Positions 8,821-18,011 of a DNA stretch of 64,000 nucleotides are shown here, piece by piece; the stretch's first letter is position 1; each line of letters begins with the position of its first letter. The DNA is from an uncultured Thermomicrobiaceae bacterium (GTDB taxonomy: Bacteria; Chloroflexota; Chloroflexia; Thermomicrobiales; Thermomicrobiaceae), in NCBI GenBank assembly GCA_938082375.1, contig CALKCJ010000001.1:1-64000 (forward strand). The letters are read 5' to 3'. The notes under the pieces are model-generated. The model saw only the letters and a program-made list of their open reading frames with translations. It was not told the DNA's origin and ran no database searches. Both the position numbers and the translations under genes were made by a program.

Positions 8821-11781
8821 TCAATCAGCCGCAGCCTCCACCTTCTCTCTCCGGTCGGACGTCACCGGGGCCAAGCGCGCGGCGAGTACTTCGACCAGGT
8901 GAAGCGGTCGTCGCCGCGTGAAGTGCGCGATCTGCTCCCGGCAAGAGACGCCCGCCACCGCGATGACGACGTCCGGCGGTTGGCCGTCGACCTTCGGGAA
9001 CAGTCGCTCGGCACCGATCTTGCGAGAGATGTCGTAGTGCTCCACCTCGTATCCGAAGGAACCGGCCATACCGCAACAGCCAGCACCACTCTCTTCGACC
9101 GAGCAGCCCGACGCCTTCAGCACCGCGAGAGAGGGCGAGACACCGATCAACGCCTTCTGGTGGCAGTGCCCGTGGAACAGCACCTTCGGCCCCGGCTCTT
9201 CGCGCCAGGGGAGCGACAGCTCGCCCCGCTCGAGCGGCCTAGCCAAAAACTCGTCGATCATGAAGCTGTTCTCGGCCACGAATACCGCTTCCGGATGGCC
9301 CGGAAGAAGATCCAGGTACTCGTCGCGCAGGGTCAGGATGCAGCTCGGCTCGGTGCCCACGATGGGGATGCCGGCCCGGGCGTACGGTGCCAAAAGCTCC
9401 ACATTAACCCGCGCCAGCCGGCGCGCCCGCTCGACCAGCCCCTTCGACAGTAGCGGCCGGCCGCAGCAGACACGTCGCTCGACGATGGTGACGTTGTAAC
9501 CGGCGGCCTCGAGCACCGCCACCGCCGCGCGGCCGATTTCGGGATAGTTGTAGGTCGTGAATGTATCGTGGAAGTAGACGACCGGGCCACGCACCCCCTC
9601 TCCACGCTTGCTCGATCGAGTGCGGAACCAGCGGTCGAACGGCACCCGCGCGAAGCGCGGCAGATCGCGCTCGGGATGCACGCCGAGCACCCGCTTGCCA
9701 AGCCGTCCCAGCGGGCTACGGGCTGCCAAGTTGGCGAACGGAGCGACCCGCGAGCCGAGCTTGTTGATCAGATGGATATTGCCAAACGCCAGAGCACGCA
9801 GTGGCGTGCCGTGAGCATGATAGTAGTGTGCCAGGAACTCAGTCTTGATCTTCGCCATGTCGACACTGGACGGGCACTCAGTCTTGCAGGCCTTACAGGA
9901 AAGACAGAGATCGAGCACCGCATAGGTGCGGGGATCGGTGAAGTGCTCCGGCCGGAGAACCCGGCCAGCCAACGCCGCCCGCAGGGCATTCGCCCGCGCA
10001 CGTGTCGTATCCCGCTCGTCCCGCGTGGCCATATAGGATGGGCACATGGTTCCGACGCCGAGCTTGCGACAGACGCCGGCCCCGTTGCACATCTCGATCG
10101 CCCGCGCAAAGCCACCGTCGCGCTCGAAGCTCAGGTGCGTCCGGATATCTCTGGTGCGATAGTCCGGCCCGTAGCGCAGGTTTTGATCCAGCGGCGGGCA
10201 ATCGACGATCTTCCCCGGGTTCATCAGCCCGTCCGGGTCGAAAGCACCTTTGAGCTCCTTCATGCAGCGGTACAGCGTTGGGCCGAACAGTCGCTCGTTC
10301 AGCTCGCCACGCGCCAGCCCATCACCGTGCTCGCCGCTCATCACGCCGCCGAAACGGAGAGCCAGCTCCAGCGCTCCCTCAGTCAGCGCTCTCATGGTCC
10401 GCACACCGCCGGACGTCTTAAGGTTCACGAGTGGACGAACGTGCAGGCAGCCAGCACTCGCGTGCGCGTAGAACGCCGCGGTTGTGCCGTGCTCGCTCAC
10501 CAGCCGTAGGATCTCACGCACGTACTCAGCCAGGTGTTCGACCGGCACCGAGACGTCTTCGATGCACGCGATCGGCTTGGCATCGCCGCGCATGCTCATC
10601 AAGAGCCCCTGGCCAGCCTTGCGCACCGACCAGACGTCTGCCTGGCGCGCCGGATCGAAGATCGGGATCGGATCCTGTACGACGCCTTGGCGCGCTAAGT
10701 GCTGCTGGAGCCGCTCGACCTTCCCCTTCAGCTCCGCCTCGGTCTCGCCGTAAAACTCGACCGTCAAGATGGCCTGAGGCTCACCCTGGATGAAGGCGAT
10801 TTGAGACGCAAAAGCAGGCTGCTTCCGCGTCAGTGAGAGTAGCACTCCGTCCATCAGTTCCACGGCCGACGGTTCGCACTCGAGAATCGACGGCACGGCT
10901 TCCATCGACCGTACCAAGTCGTCGAACTGGAGCAGTACCAGCGCGGTGCGACTCGGGCGTGGCACGAGGTTCAACGTGTACTCGAGGCCGAAGGCGAGTG
11001 TACCCTCAGAGCTGGCCAGCAGCCGCGCGACGTTAAAGTCCTCTCGCAGCAGCTCCTTGAGGCCATAGCCGCTGGCCCGGCGCCAGTGACGCGGGTACTC
11101 ACGCTCGATCGCCTCCGCATAGCGCTCACGCAGGGAGATGAGGTCACGGTAAAGCTGACCTTCACGGGTCGAGCGTTGTGCCCGGGCTGCCAGCTCGTCG
11201 GGCCTGAGCGACTGGAAGATGATCTCGGTTCCGTCCGAGAGGATCGTGTGCGCCGCGATGACATGGTCAGAGGCCATGCCGTACAGGATGGAGTGCGAGC
11301 CCGAGGCGTTGTTGCCGATCGCCCCGCCGATGGTGGCGCGGTCGGCACTGGCCGGATCCGGGCCGAACATGAGACCGTACTTGCGCAGCTTGGCATTGAG
11401 CTGGTTGACCACAATCCCCGGCTGGACGCGGGCGACCCGCGCGGCCGGGTCGACTTCGAGGAGCTGGTTCAGGTACTTGGAGGTGTCGATGACGAGGGCG
11501 CGCCCGACGGCCTGGCCGGCGAGGCTGCTGCCGCCGCCACGCGGCAGGATCGGGGTCTGGTACTTGGCCGCGAGCTCGATCGTCCAGCGGACGTCGTCGT
11601 AGGTCTTCGGGATAACCACACCGAGCGGCTCGATCTGATAGTTCGAGGCGTCGGTGCTGTACAGCATGCGGCTGTAGAGGTCGAACCGCACCTCACCCTC
11701 GAGACGCCAACGTAGTTCCCGCTCCAGCTCTCCAAGGGTTGCTTCAGGAACGGTTCCCGGCTCATGTCGTCTTCTATTCAT
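8821..11781 (-). CDS. FAD-linked oxidase / Fe-S (GlcD-GlcF-like) fusion
   Basis: This 986-residue protein joins two modules. The first (about residues 1-530) is an FAD-binding oxidase of the glycolate/D-lactate dehydrogenase type, with ILPRGGGSSLAGQAVG and IGGAIGNNASGSHS as the flavin-binding segments. Next come iron-sulfur cysteines (CNGAGVC, then CLSCKACKTECP). The last part has paired CCG-domain motifs (CCGRPLLSKG, GCCGMAGSFG) like GlcF and heterodisulfide reductase subunits. Such enzymes oxidise 2-hydroxy acids and pass electrons to the quinone pool. The substrate cannot be told. It has no partner subunits nearby, consistent with a self-contained enzyme. Domain order and length match known single-chain homologues. 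Confidence 0.9.
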   Translation of the reverse strand: MNRRRHEPGTVPEATLGELERELRWRLEGEVRFDLYSRMLYSTDASNYQIEPLGVVIPKTYDDVRWTIELAAKYQTPILPRGGGSSLAGQAVGRALVIDTSKYLNQLLEVDPAARVARVQPGIVVNQLNAKLRKYGLMFGPDPASADRATIGGAIGNNASGSHSILYGMASDHVIAAHTILSDGTEIIFQSLRPDELAARAQRSTREGQLYRDLISLRERYAEAIEREYPRHWRRASGYGLKELLREDFNVARLLASSEGTLAFGLEYTLNLVPRPSRTALVLLQFDDLVRSMEAVPSILECEPSAVELMDGVLLSLTRKQPAFASQIAFIQGEPQAILTVEFYGETEAELKGKVERLQQHLARQGVVQDPIPIFDPARQADVWSVRKAGQGLLMSMRGDAKPIACIEDVSVPVEHLAEYVREILRLVSEHGTTAAFYAHASAGCLHVRPLVNLKTSGGVRTMRALTEGALELALRFGGVMSGEHGDGLARGELNERLFGPTLYRCMKELKGAFDPDGLMNPGKIVDCPPLDQNLRYGPDYRTRDIRTHLSFERDGGFARAIEMCNGAGVCRKLGVGTMCPSYMATRDERDTTRARANALRAALAGRVLRPEHFTDPRTYAVLDLCLSCKACKTECPSSVDMAKIKTEFLAHYYHAHGTPLRALAFGNIHLINKLGSRVAPFANLAARSPLGRLGKRVLGVHPERDLPRFARVPFDRWFRTRSSKRGEGVRGPVVYFHDTFTTYNYPEIGRAAVAVLEAAGYNVTIVERRVCCGRPLLSKGLVERARRLARVNVELLAPYARAGIPIVGTEPSCILTLRDEYLDLLPGHPEAVFVAENSFMIDEFLARPLERGELSLPWREEPGPKVLFHGHCHQKALIGVSPSLAVLKASGCSVEESGAGCCGMAGSFGYEVEHYDISRKIGAERLFPKVDGQPPDVVIAVAGVSCREQIAHFTRRRPLHLVEVLAARLAPVTSDRREKVEAAAD

Positions 11782-11916
11782 TGCGCTGTCCTCGGAAGAC
11801 CGCCCGCACCGTTCGACCCATGAGTTGCCACGCCACCACGGATCCAGCGATGTAACGCCGGTCCCGCGCTGGTACCCAGTCTACCATCCAGTTCGCTTAT
11901 CAGACGGGGCGGCAAC

Positions 11917-12873
11917 CTACTCAGCAAAAGCGTCGACATCAGGGTCATCCAGGCGCCAAAACTGGGTGGGCGGCTCAAACCCTCGCTCAACCAGAGCCTG
12001 AATCGTCTCGAGGATGACGGAATCCGGAGTCGATGCCCCAGCGCTAAGCCCGACCGTCTGCACCCCCTCGAACCACTCGGAACGCAACTCCTGGACCCGC
12101 TCAATCTGATAACTCGGCACGCCACACGCGCGACCGACTTCCACGAGCCGCGCAGTGTTCGAGCTCTTACGTCCGCCAATGACGAGAATAAGATCGACCT
12201 GATCTGCGAGTTTCCGCAGTGCCTCCTGTCGTTCCCACGTCGGCTGGCAGATGGTGTTTACCACCCGGAGTTCCCCACCGTGCGGCAGAACCATCCCGGC
12301 AAGACCCTCAGCGAAGGATAGAAATGCCTCCGTCTGCTTCGTTGTCTGTGATATCAAGGCTACCTTGCGCGGCGGACTTTGCCCCTCACCTCCTCTGGCG
12401 ACCGTCCAAGGCAGATCGGCCGCCCGCTTCGCGACAACTGCGCGCGTAGTGTCAGCCCATTCGAGAATGCCGCGAACTTCCGGATGATCGCGGTCCCCGA
12501 AGAGCACCAAGAAGTAACCCTCACGAACTAACCGCTCCGCCAGTCTCTGCACTTTCATCACCAATGGGCAAGTGGTGTCTACCACCCCAAGCCCTAACGA
12601 CATAGCCTGGCGCACTCTCGAGGGACCGGCGCCGTGCGCGGTGATCGCCACCCACTGGAAACCACCGGCATGGGCATCGTCGATCGAGTCGACCGGTTCA
12701 ATGCCATACATCTGGAGTTCCTGGACAACGTGTGGGTTGTGGATAATATCGCCCAAGGCCGCAATCCGGCCACCCTGCCGCGATGCCTGTTGCACGATCT
12801 CCAGAGCACGGCGCACACCCCAGCAGAATCCCATCACCTCCGCGAGGACAATCCGACGTTGCCCTGATGACAT
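11917..12873 (-). CDS. ispH: 4-hydroxy-3-methylbut-2-enyl diphosphate reductase
   Basis: IspH carries out the last step of the MEP pathway, reducing HMBPP to IPP and DMAPP with a [4Fe-4S] cluster. The three cluster cysteines are in GFCWGV near the N-terminus, TTCPLV, and NTICQPTWERQ. The motifs IIHNPHVV, ITAHG, HPEVRG and SAGASTPDS are also present. I use the ATG at 12873 (318 residues); a GTG at 12912, inside the end of crtI, gives 331 residues and cannot be excluded. It is the last gene of the carotenoid operon, overlapping or abutting crtI, which fits a role in supplying isoprenoid precursors for pigment. Confidence 0.93.
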   Translation of the reverse strand: MSSGQRRIVLAEVMGFCWGVRRALEIVQQASRQGGRIAALGDIIHNPHVVQELQMYGIEPVDSIDDAHAGGFQWVAITAHGAGPSRVRQAMSLGLGVVDTTCPLVMKVQRLAERLVREGYFLVLFGDRDHPEVRGILEWADTTRAVVAKRAADLPWTVARGGEGQSPPRKVALISQTTKQTEAFLSFAEGLAGMVLPHGGELRVVNTICQPTWERQEALRKLADQVDLILVIGGRKSSNTARLVEVGRACGVPSYQIERVQELRSEWFEGVQTVGLSAGASTPDSVILETIQALVERGFEPPTQFWRLDDPDVDAFAE

Positions 12874-12893
12874 TGCCCGCTCAGTAGCACCTG

Positions 12894-14456
12894 TTACCGC
12901 TGGGCTAACCACCGTTCCCCCTTACGTTGAGTTACTTCGATCGGCAGATGTCCTACCGACAATTCCACTGTTCTACGAGAGCGCGATATATCGTCCAAGA
13001 CCAGTCGAGACGTGATTCGCGCCGAGAGGAGCACGCCAGGAATACCCGCACCCGGATGCGTTCCGGCACCAACCAGATACAGTCCTGGGACCGCTCCCCG
13101 ATTATGTGGGCGAAAGTAAGCCGATTGCGCCAGCACCGGTTCGAGCGAGAAGGCCGCCCCCAACTGGGCACCGTGTTGCTCTAGAAAATCTCGCGGCGTC
13201 TTTTCAGCAATTACGTGGGCGGTGTCGATTCCCTCCAACCCATGCAGATGGCACAGAGTCGTTACCACTCGCTCGCGAAAACGCTCTGTCTCCTCAGGTG
13301 ACCACCGGTCACCATGTCCTAAATGGGGAACCGGCGTCAGCGAGTAAAGACTATCGGCCCCCGGTGGCGCAAAAGAAGGATCTGTCCGCGCTGGTGCGTG
13401 AAGATAGAAAGCAAGCTCTGCGAGCGTGCCGTCTCCGTCAAAGAGTTCGTGAAGATGAGCTTCATAGTCTACAGGCATAAAAATTGTATGGTGTCGGAGC
13501 AGCGGATGACGGCTTGGTGCAGCCAGGTACAGCAGATAACAGCTCATGGAGTAGTAAGCTTGGCGAAGCCGCCACCGCCAAAGCCGGGCACCTGCGGCAG
13601 CTGGAAGCAGACGAAGGTAGGTGGTCGCGACGTCGGCGTTCGAGACCACAGCGTGAGCGCGCAGCTCCTCGCCCCCGGCCAGGTGTACGCCGCAGACGCC
13701 CTCTCCGGACAGCACGAGCCGCTCGACCAGCGCCCCGTAGCGGATCTCACCGCCGAGCGCGCCGAACAGTCGCTCCAAGGCCTCAACGACACGCCCCATC
13801 CCACCGACGGCAAAATAGACCCCTTCCTGGCGCTCGAGATACGGGATCATACTGTAGATGGCACTAGCACGAAGCGGATTCCCACCAATAAAAAGTGGGT
13901 GAAACGAGAAGACCATTCGAAGGGATGGGTGCGTGAAGTAGCGCGAGACAAACCGATAGACACTCTCGTGCGCCCGTAATTGCAGGAGCCGGGGGACGAT
14001 CTTTACGAAGTCTCGCAACTGTTCAAAGGGTTGTCCGGCCAGTTCCCGAAACGCGCGCTGGTAGATTTCGCGGGTAGCCGCAAGGAAGTCGCGATATCCC
14101 TGGACATCTCGCTCGGAGAAGCGAGCGATCTCTGCCTCGTCTCGCTCACTATCGCCCCAATAGTCAAACCATCGCCCATCGGCAAATACAATGCGGTAGT
14201 ACGGTTCCAACCGCACGAGCGTCAGGTCATCCTCCAGTGCCCGGTTCGCACATGCCCACAGCTCGCGGAGGAGGCTCGGCGCCGTAATCAAGGTTGGCCC
14301 GGTATCGAAGCGGAATCCATCGTGCTCCAGCACCCCCGCCCGTCCCCCAGGCATTTGACTGCGCTCAACGATGCACACCTGCAAACCCGCAGTCTGCAGG
14401 CGAACGGCGCAGGCCAGCCCGCCGAGTCCCGCCCCAATGACGATCACATCGTACAT
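12894..14456 (-). CDS. crtI: CrtI-type phytoene desaturase
   Basis: The 520-residue flavoprotein begins with the dinucleotide-binding motif GAGLGGLACAVRL and continues ERSQMPGGRAG. It ends with the CrtI signature VGAGTHPGAGIPGVLLS. CrtI enzymes desaturate phytoene stepwise to neurosporene, lycopene or 3,4-didehydrolycopene. It is the only desaturase-like gene in the operon, so it probably does the main desaturation. A CrtD-like role (3,4-desaturation of a hydroxylated carotenoid) is an alternative given the neighbouring cruF. The start lies 8 bases after the stop of the CruF-acyltransferase gene. Confidence 0.9.
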   Translation of the reverse strand: MYDVIVIGAGLGGLACAVRLQTAGLQVCIVERSQMPGGRAGVLEHDGFRFDTGPTLITAPSLLRELWACANRALEDDLTLVRLEPYYRIVFADGRWFDYWGDSERDEAEIARFSERDVQGYRDFLAATREIYQRAFRELAGQPFEQLRDFVKIVPRLLQLRAHESVYRFVSRYFTHPSLRMVFSFHPLFIGGNPLRASAIYSMIPYLERQEGVYFAVGGMGRVVEALERLFGALGGEIRYGALVERLVLSGEGVCGVHLAGGEELRAHAVVSNADVATTYLRLLPAAAGARLWRWRLRQAYYSMSCYLLYLAAPSRHPLLRHHTIFMPVDYEAHLHELFDGDGTLAELAFYLHAPARTDPSFAPPGADSLYSLTPVPHLGHGDRWSPEETERFRERVVTTLCHLHGLEGIDTAHVIAEKTPRDFLEQHGAQLGAAFSLEPVLAQSAYFRPHNRGAVPGLYLVGAGTHPGAGIPGVLLSARITSRLVLDDISRSRRTVELSVGHLPIEVTQRKGERWLAQR

Positions 14457-14464
14457 CGACGACC

Positions 14465-16033
14465 TTACCCTCGGTAGGCACCGGGCATTGCGTAGTCCGC
14501 TGCCCCTACTGACCCTGAAAGGATCTGCACCTCGGATTCGAGGCTAGCCAAAGCCGCTCCCAAGTCGGTCGTTTCGGAAACCAGGAACGGCGTGCCCAAC
14601 TGGACGAGAATCTGTTTCTGGCCGGAAGTATGGTAGGCAATCCCAACCGGGATCACCGAAATCGGACGGCCAGACCGATGAGCAGCCTGGTGACACAACC
14701 AAACGACCCCGCGCTGGAACCCATGCCCCAGGCGAGCCCGCACTCCAGGGGTATGGGGGTCAATCACCGGGAAACCTTCTGGGAAAACCACGACAACTTC
14801 CCCGTCCTCCAGAAGGCGCAGCGCCTCGCGCAGTCCCCGCACCAGGTATCGCGGGAGTTCGTTCTGACAGTAGACGGCTGGCGGATCCGCAAGACGAAAA
14901 CGTTGCGGACGCAGAATGACCGGCCAGCCGGCCCACCTACACAGCTGCTCCATGACAAACCGTTGCGACGGCGTTCGTACCCAGTCGAGCGCAACAAGAA
15001 AGCGGAGCGGCCGCGGCGACAGGGCCATCAGAGCACAGGCGTCCAAGAGGTGGTGCTCATGACGCACCGCCAGCACCACCGGGCCGCTTCCCGGGAGCCG
15101 CTCGAGGTTTATGGGCCGGAGCGTCCAGCCACGCAGGAACGCACCTGCTCCGATGCGAAGCACGGCATCAACGACTCGGCCCCACCCGCGATGCCGTCTC
15201 ACCCGGATGCTCGGACGCTGTCGCCTCCCCCGAAGCACCCACATGGCGGGCAAAACGCCGGCAACGAAGCCGAGCCCAATCGGCAACCACAACCCGACAC
15301 TCACACAGACAGCCATCCCAAAGGCCAGATTCGCCAGATAGACCATCACTGGAAAGCCAGGCATTTCGTCCCGCGGCGGTTCCCCCCGCCAAAGCACGCG
15401 GCTTAAGCCCATGAAAGCGAGTGCAGTAACGGCCCACCCAGCGAAGTTCTGGATCGGCATTCCCTCATACGGCCCCGATTCGTGCCAAATCCAGAAGCGC
15501 GCCGAAAGGCTTTCGTGGGCCATCGCGGGGTCAAGCACCAAGTCCCAGACCACCAATAGCCAGACGCCAGCCGCAAGCCGAGCGGCAGTTCCTGCTCGCC
15601 CGTACACGCGCTGAAACAACGCGGCCCCAATGAGATAAGTCACCAAGCCCATATAGAACCAGGAAAGCGGGATCGTGAAGGGCACACGGTCAGCGATTTT
15701 CGCGCCGAGCCCGGAGGTATAGCTATAGTTCCCGAAGGGCCAGCCAGTTCCCGTGCCGATGAGTTCTGAGGCCAGCGAGATTGACGTAGCGCAGACGAAG
15801 AAGATCACTGTCCGCCTGGCCCCCAGCTTCGTGATCCCGTACGCTAACACCGCAACGGTTGCAAAAACAATCTGCAGCACACCCGCGTAGCGGGTGCCAA
15901 AGGCATAGACATTCACTGCCACTTGACTGTGCGCCCATAGGTCTGGACGCCGCATGGCAATCGTCAGTCCAGCCAAACCAAACACCATCATCACCAGATG
16001 CGCCGCAAATGCCCATCGCGCAAGCCGGTTCAT
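14465..16033 (-). CDS. CruF-like carotenoid hydratase fused to PlsC-like acyltransferase
   Basis: The N-terminal half (about residues 1-265) is a polytopic membrane domain of the carotenoid biosynthesis family that includes CruF, the 1',2'-hydratase. Typical stretches are ELIGTGTGWPFGNYSYT, VPFTIPLSWFYMG and WDLVLDPAMAHE. The C-terminal half (about 295-522) is a lysophospholipid-acyltransferase-like domain with RHEHHLLDA, a His-x5-Asp variant of the usual His-x4-Asp, and FPEGFP. I infer it hydrates the carotenoid end and may acylate the attached sugar. The ATG at 16033 overlaps the upstream stop (TGATG) and has GGGAGGCAGG before it. Length is 522 residues. The acyl acceptor is not proven. Confidence 0.82.
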   Translation of the reverse strand: MNRLARWAFAAHLVMMVFGLAGLTIAMRRPDLWAHSQVAVNVYAFGTRYAGVLQIVFATVAVLAYGITKLGARRTVIFFVCATSISLASELIGTGTGWPFGNYSYTSGLGAKIADRVPFTIPLSWFYMGLVTYLIGAALFQRVYGRAGTAARLAAGVWLLVVWDLVLDPAMAHESLSARFWIWHESGPYEGMPIQNFAGWAVTALAFMGLSRVLWRGEPPRDEMPGFPVMVYLANLAFGMAVCVSVGLWLPIGLGFVAGVLPAMWVLRGRRQRPSIRVRRHRGWGRVVDAVLRIGAGAFLRGWTLRPINLERLPGSGPVVLAVRHEHHLLDACALMALSPRPLRFLVALDWVRTPSQRFVMEQLCRWAGWPVILRPQRFRLADPPAVYCQNELPRYLVRGLREALRLLEDGEVVVVFPEGFPVIDPHTPGVRARLGHGFQRGVVWLCHQAAHRSGRPISVIPVGIAYHTSGQKQILVQLGTPFLVSETTDLGAALASLESEVQILSGSVGAADYAMPGAYRG

Positions 16034-17184
16034 CACCTGCCTCCCACCATGAGTGTCCTGCCGCGCCACAGATAACGACGTTGCCATGCGCATCTCCAGA
16101 TTCGCAGGATGACCGGCAGGTCAACGAGCGGCGACAGCCAGTACCACCATCGGCGCCGCGGATAGGCACGACGGGTGCCGACGAGGACGCCAACCCGCAC
16201 CGCTAGGAGCAGAAGGTTGATTCCGACAAGCCGGCGGGGCAGGTCACGCCGGGCCAACCCCAGCAGGCTGAGCGGTATGGGCAACGCTTGGGCGAACAGC
16301 AGCGACAAAAGCTGCCACACCGTGCGCGCTTGTGATTGCCCATCAGCGAGCGCCAGAGAGCGGGGCCAGCCGTTCCACACTTCGCGCCCATCTCGGTACA
16401 TCTTGACCGTGACTGCACCATCCGCCTCAAAGAAGCCAAACAGTTGACCACTCTGGACTACCCGCCGAGCGAGCGCCACATCCTCCGCATTGGCTTCGGC
16501 AACCACGGCAAACCCACCGAGATGATCGAGCACCTGGTGGTGCAAAAGCATTACCTGGCCATTGGCCCATACGTCGCTCGGGCGACTAGCCAGAGAACCC
16601 GGGACACCAAATCGATACACAAGCGTGGTGAGCATCGACGGATGAAGCAGCCAACTCAGCCAATCCCCACCCAGTGACTGGAGAGGGGCAATGCTAAGCG
16701 CCCGGAGGTTGGCACGCCGCGCAGTCTCGAGCAGCATGCGGATAAGATCGGATGAAGGGCGGACATCGGCATCCATAGTCAGTACCCACACCGAAGCGCT
16801 CGAACGGGATCGCCAACCGATCTCTAGGCCCCAGGCTTTCCCATTCCAGCCGGGGGGGATTGGCGCTGCCGAGATAAGCCGCACCCTCCCGTCACGAGCC
16901 GTGTAAGCCTGGACGAGCTGAGCGGTGCGGTCAGTCGAGCCACCGTCCACCACCAGGATCTCAGCCACTTCTTCACCGCTGCGGATCAGTCCCTCCAGAC
17001 AGGGCGCGAGCCGAGCCTGTTCGTTGAGCACGGGCACGATCACTGAGACCGCGCCAGCACTTGGTGCGAGCTGCCCCCTGGCGCAACTCTGCCGATTCAC
17101 CGCGCTGCGTATAAGGCGCGAGACGACGGCAAGCAGGGCGACGCACTGACACCAAAGGAGCACCGACCACAGGTGCCGTATCAC
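16033..17184 (-). CDS. CruG-like family 2 glycosyltransferase
   Basis: This 383-residue membrane glycosyltransferase has an N-terminal membrane segment and a GT2 fold. Motifs are VSVIVPVLNEQARL, VVDGGSTDRTAQL, a DxD-type MDADVRP, and an acceptor region AEANAEDVALARRV. Two or more C-terminal hydrophobic segments follow. The arrangement matches CruG-type enzymes that glycosylate hydroxylated carotenoids, and the next gene encodes CruF. Its GTG start at 17184 overlaps the hydrolase stop (GTGA), and its own stop overlaps the next start (TGATG). The sugar donor and the exact carotenoid are unknown. Confidence 0.85.
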   Translation of the reverse strand: MIRHLWSVLLWCQCVALLAVVSRLIRSAVNRQSCARGQLAPSAGAVSVIVPVLNEQARLAPCLEGLIRSGEEVAEILVVDGGSTDRTAQLVQAYTARDGRVRLISAAPIPPGWNGKAWGLEIGWRSRSSASVWVLTMDADVRPSSDLIRMLLETARRANLRALSIAPLQSLGGDWLSWLLHPSMLTTLVYRFGVPGSLASRPSDVWANGQVMLLHHQVLDHLGGFAVVAEANAEDVALARRVVQSGQLFGFFEADGAVTVKMYRDGREVWNGWPRSLALADGQSQARTVWQLLSLLFAQALPIPLSLLGLARRDLPRRLVGINLLLLAVRVGVLVGTRRAYPRRRWWYWLSPLVDLPVILRIWRCAWQRRYLWRGRTLMVGGR

Positions 17185-18011
17185 GCCAGTCCTCCCGCGA
17201 TGAACTGACCAATGAGGCGAAAGGTCAGTTCTGCACTCGGGTGATCGGTTCGCACGAGCTGGTGGCCCCCGGGCACCTCCACGAGGGCGACGCGCCCGGC
17301 CAAGGTTGCGACCAGTTGCCGCGTGGTCCAGCGAGGTACTGTTTGGTCGTCACATCCTTGGATGACGAGCACTGGACACTGAACTCGACGGGCTGCCGCG
17401 TTGGCATACTTCCCCGTTTTGCGCAGCTCGTCGAGGACAGCAAGCGGTAAGCGCACGTTTCGCAGCGCCATTTGGACCGCAGGATCGTCGAGATCCAGCC
17501 CCGGATCGATCGCCTGCAGAATCTGGCGCGTCTGCGAATCCCGAAAGTCAGCATTTGCAAAGGGCCGAAACTCCTTGCGAAAGCGCCGGATCACAGGCAG
17601 GAGTGGCACTCGCCAATCGCCCGGCAGTAACCGAGTGAACGGCGCTACCAGCACGAGTTGATCCGGAGGCGACAGCGCCGCAACGTGCAAAGCGATCGCC
17701 GCCCCCATGGAAAAACCCAGTAAGACGACTGGGCCGCTTGAACTCGTACGCACTTCTCGCCAGCGTTCCAGGGCAAAAGCGAACCACTCATGTGCCCTGA
17801 CCGACGGCAATCGCGCGAGTTCGCTCCCGAAACCGGGAAGCAGCGGTACCGACACTGCAGCACCCAGCCCAGCAAGATGCTTCGCAAGAGGGCGGAGCTC
17901 CGCTGGCGTGCCCATAAACCCGTGCAGCGCCATCACCACGGGCTTCGTCCCAGGTAAGGAAAAGGCATGGTGCTCCGCCCCGCTAAAGAGGCGCATGGCA
18001 AGGGTCGTCAT
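17181..18011 (-). CDS. Alpha/beta hydrolase in the carotenoid operon
   Basis: The 276-residue protein has the esterase/monoacylglycerol lipase pattern. The oxyanion region is LHGFMGTPAE, the nucleophile elbow GFSMGAA holds the serine, the aspartate is in GCDDQTVP and the histidine is in PGGHQLV. The ATG at 18011 overlaps the crtB stop (ATGA), and the stop overlaps the next GTG, so it is firmly part of the operon. Its role is unknown. It could remodel or release acyl groups on carotenoid esters, or act on lipids generally. The association with an acyltransferase domain two genes on makes the first idea attractive but unproven. Confidence 0.85.
   Translation of the reverse strand: MTTLAMRLFSGAEHHAFSLPGTKPVVMALHGFMGTPAELRPLAKHLAGLGAAVSVPLLPGFGSELARLPSVRAHEWFAFALERWREVRTSSSGPVVLLGFSMGAAIALHVAALSPPDQLVLVAPFTRLLPGDWRVPLLPVIRRFRKEFRPFANADFRDSQTRQILQAIDPGLDLDDPAVQMALRNVRLPLAVLDELRKTGKYANAAARRVQCPVLVIQGCDDQTVPRWTTRQLVATLAGRVALVEVPGGHQLVRTDHPSAELTFRLIGQFIAGGLA

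Noticed and set aside
9568-10509. Long plus-strand open frame opposite the FAD/Fe-S oxidoreductase
   Set aside because: High-GC shadow of a well-supported gene; no family features.
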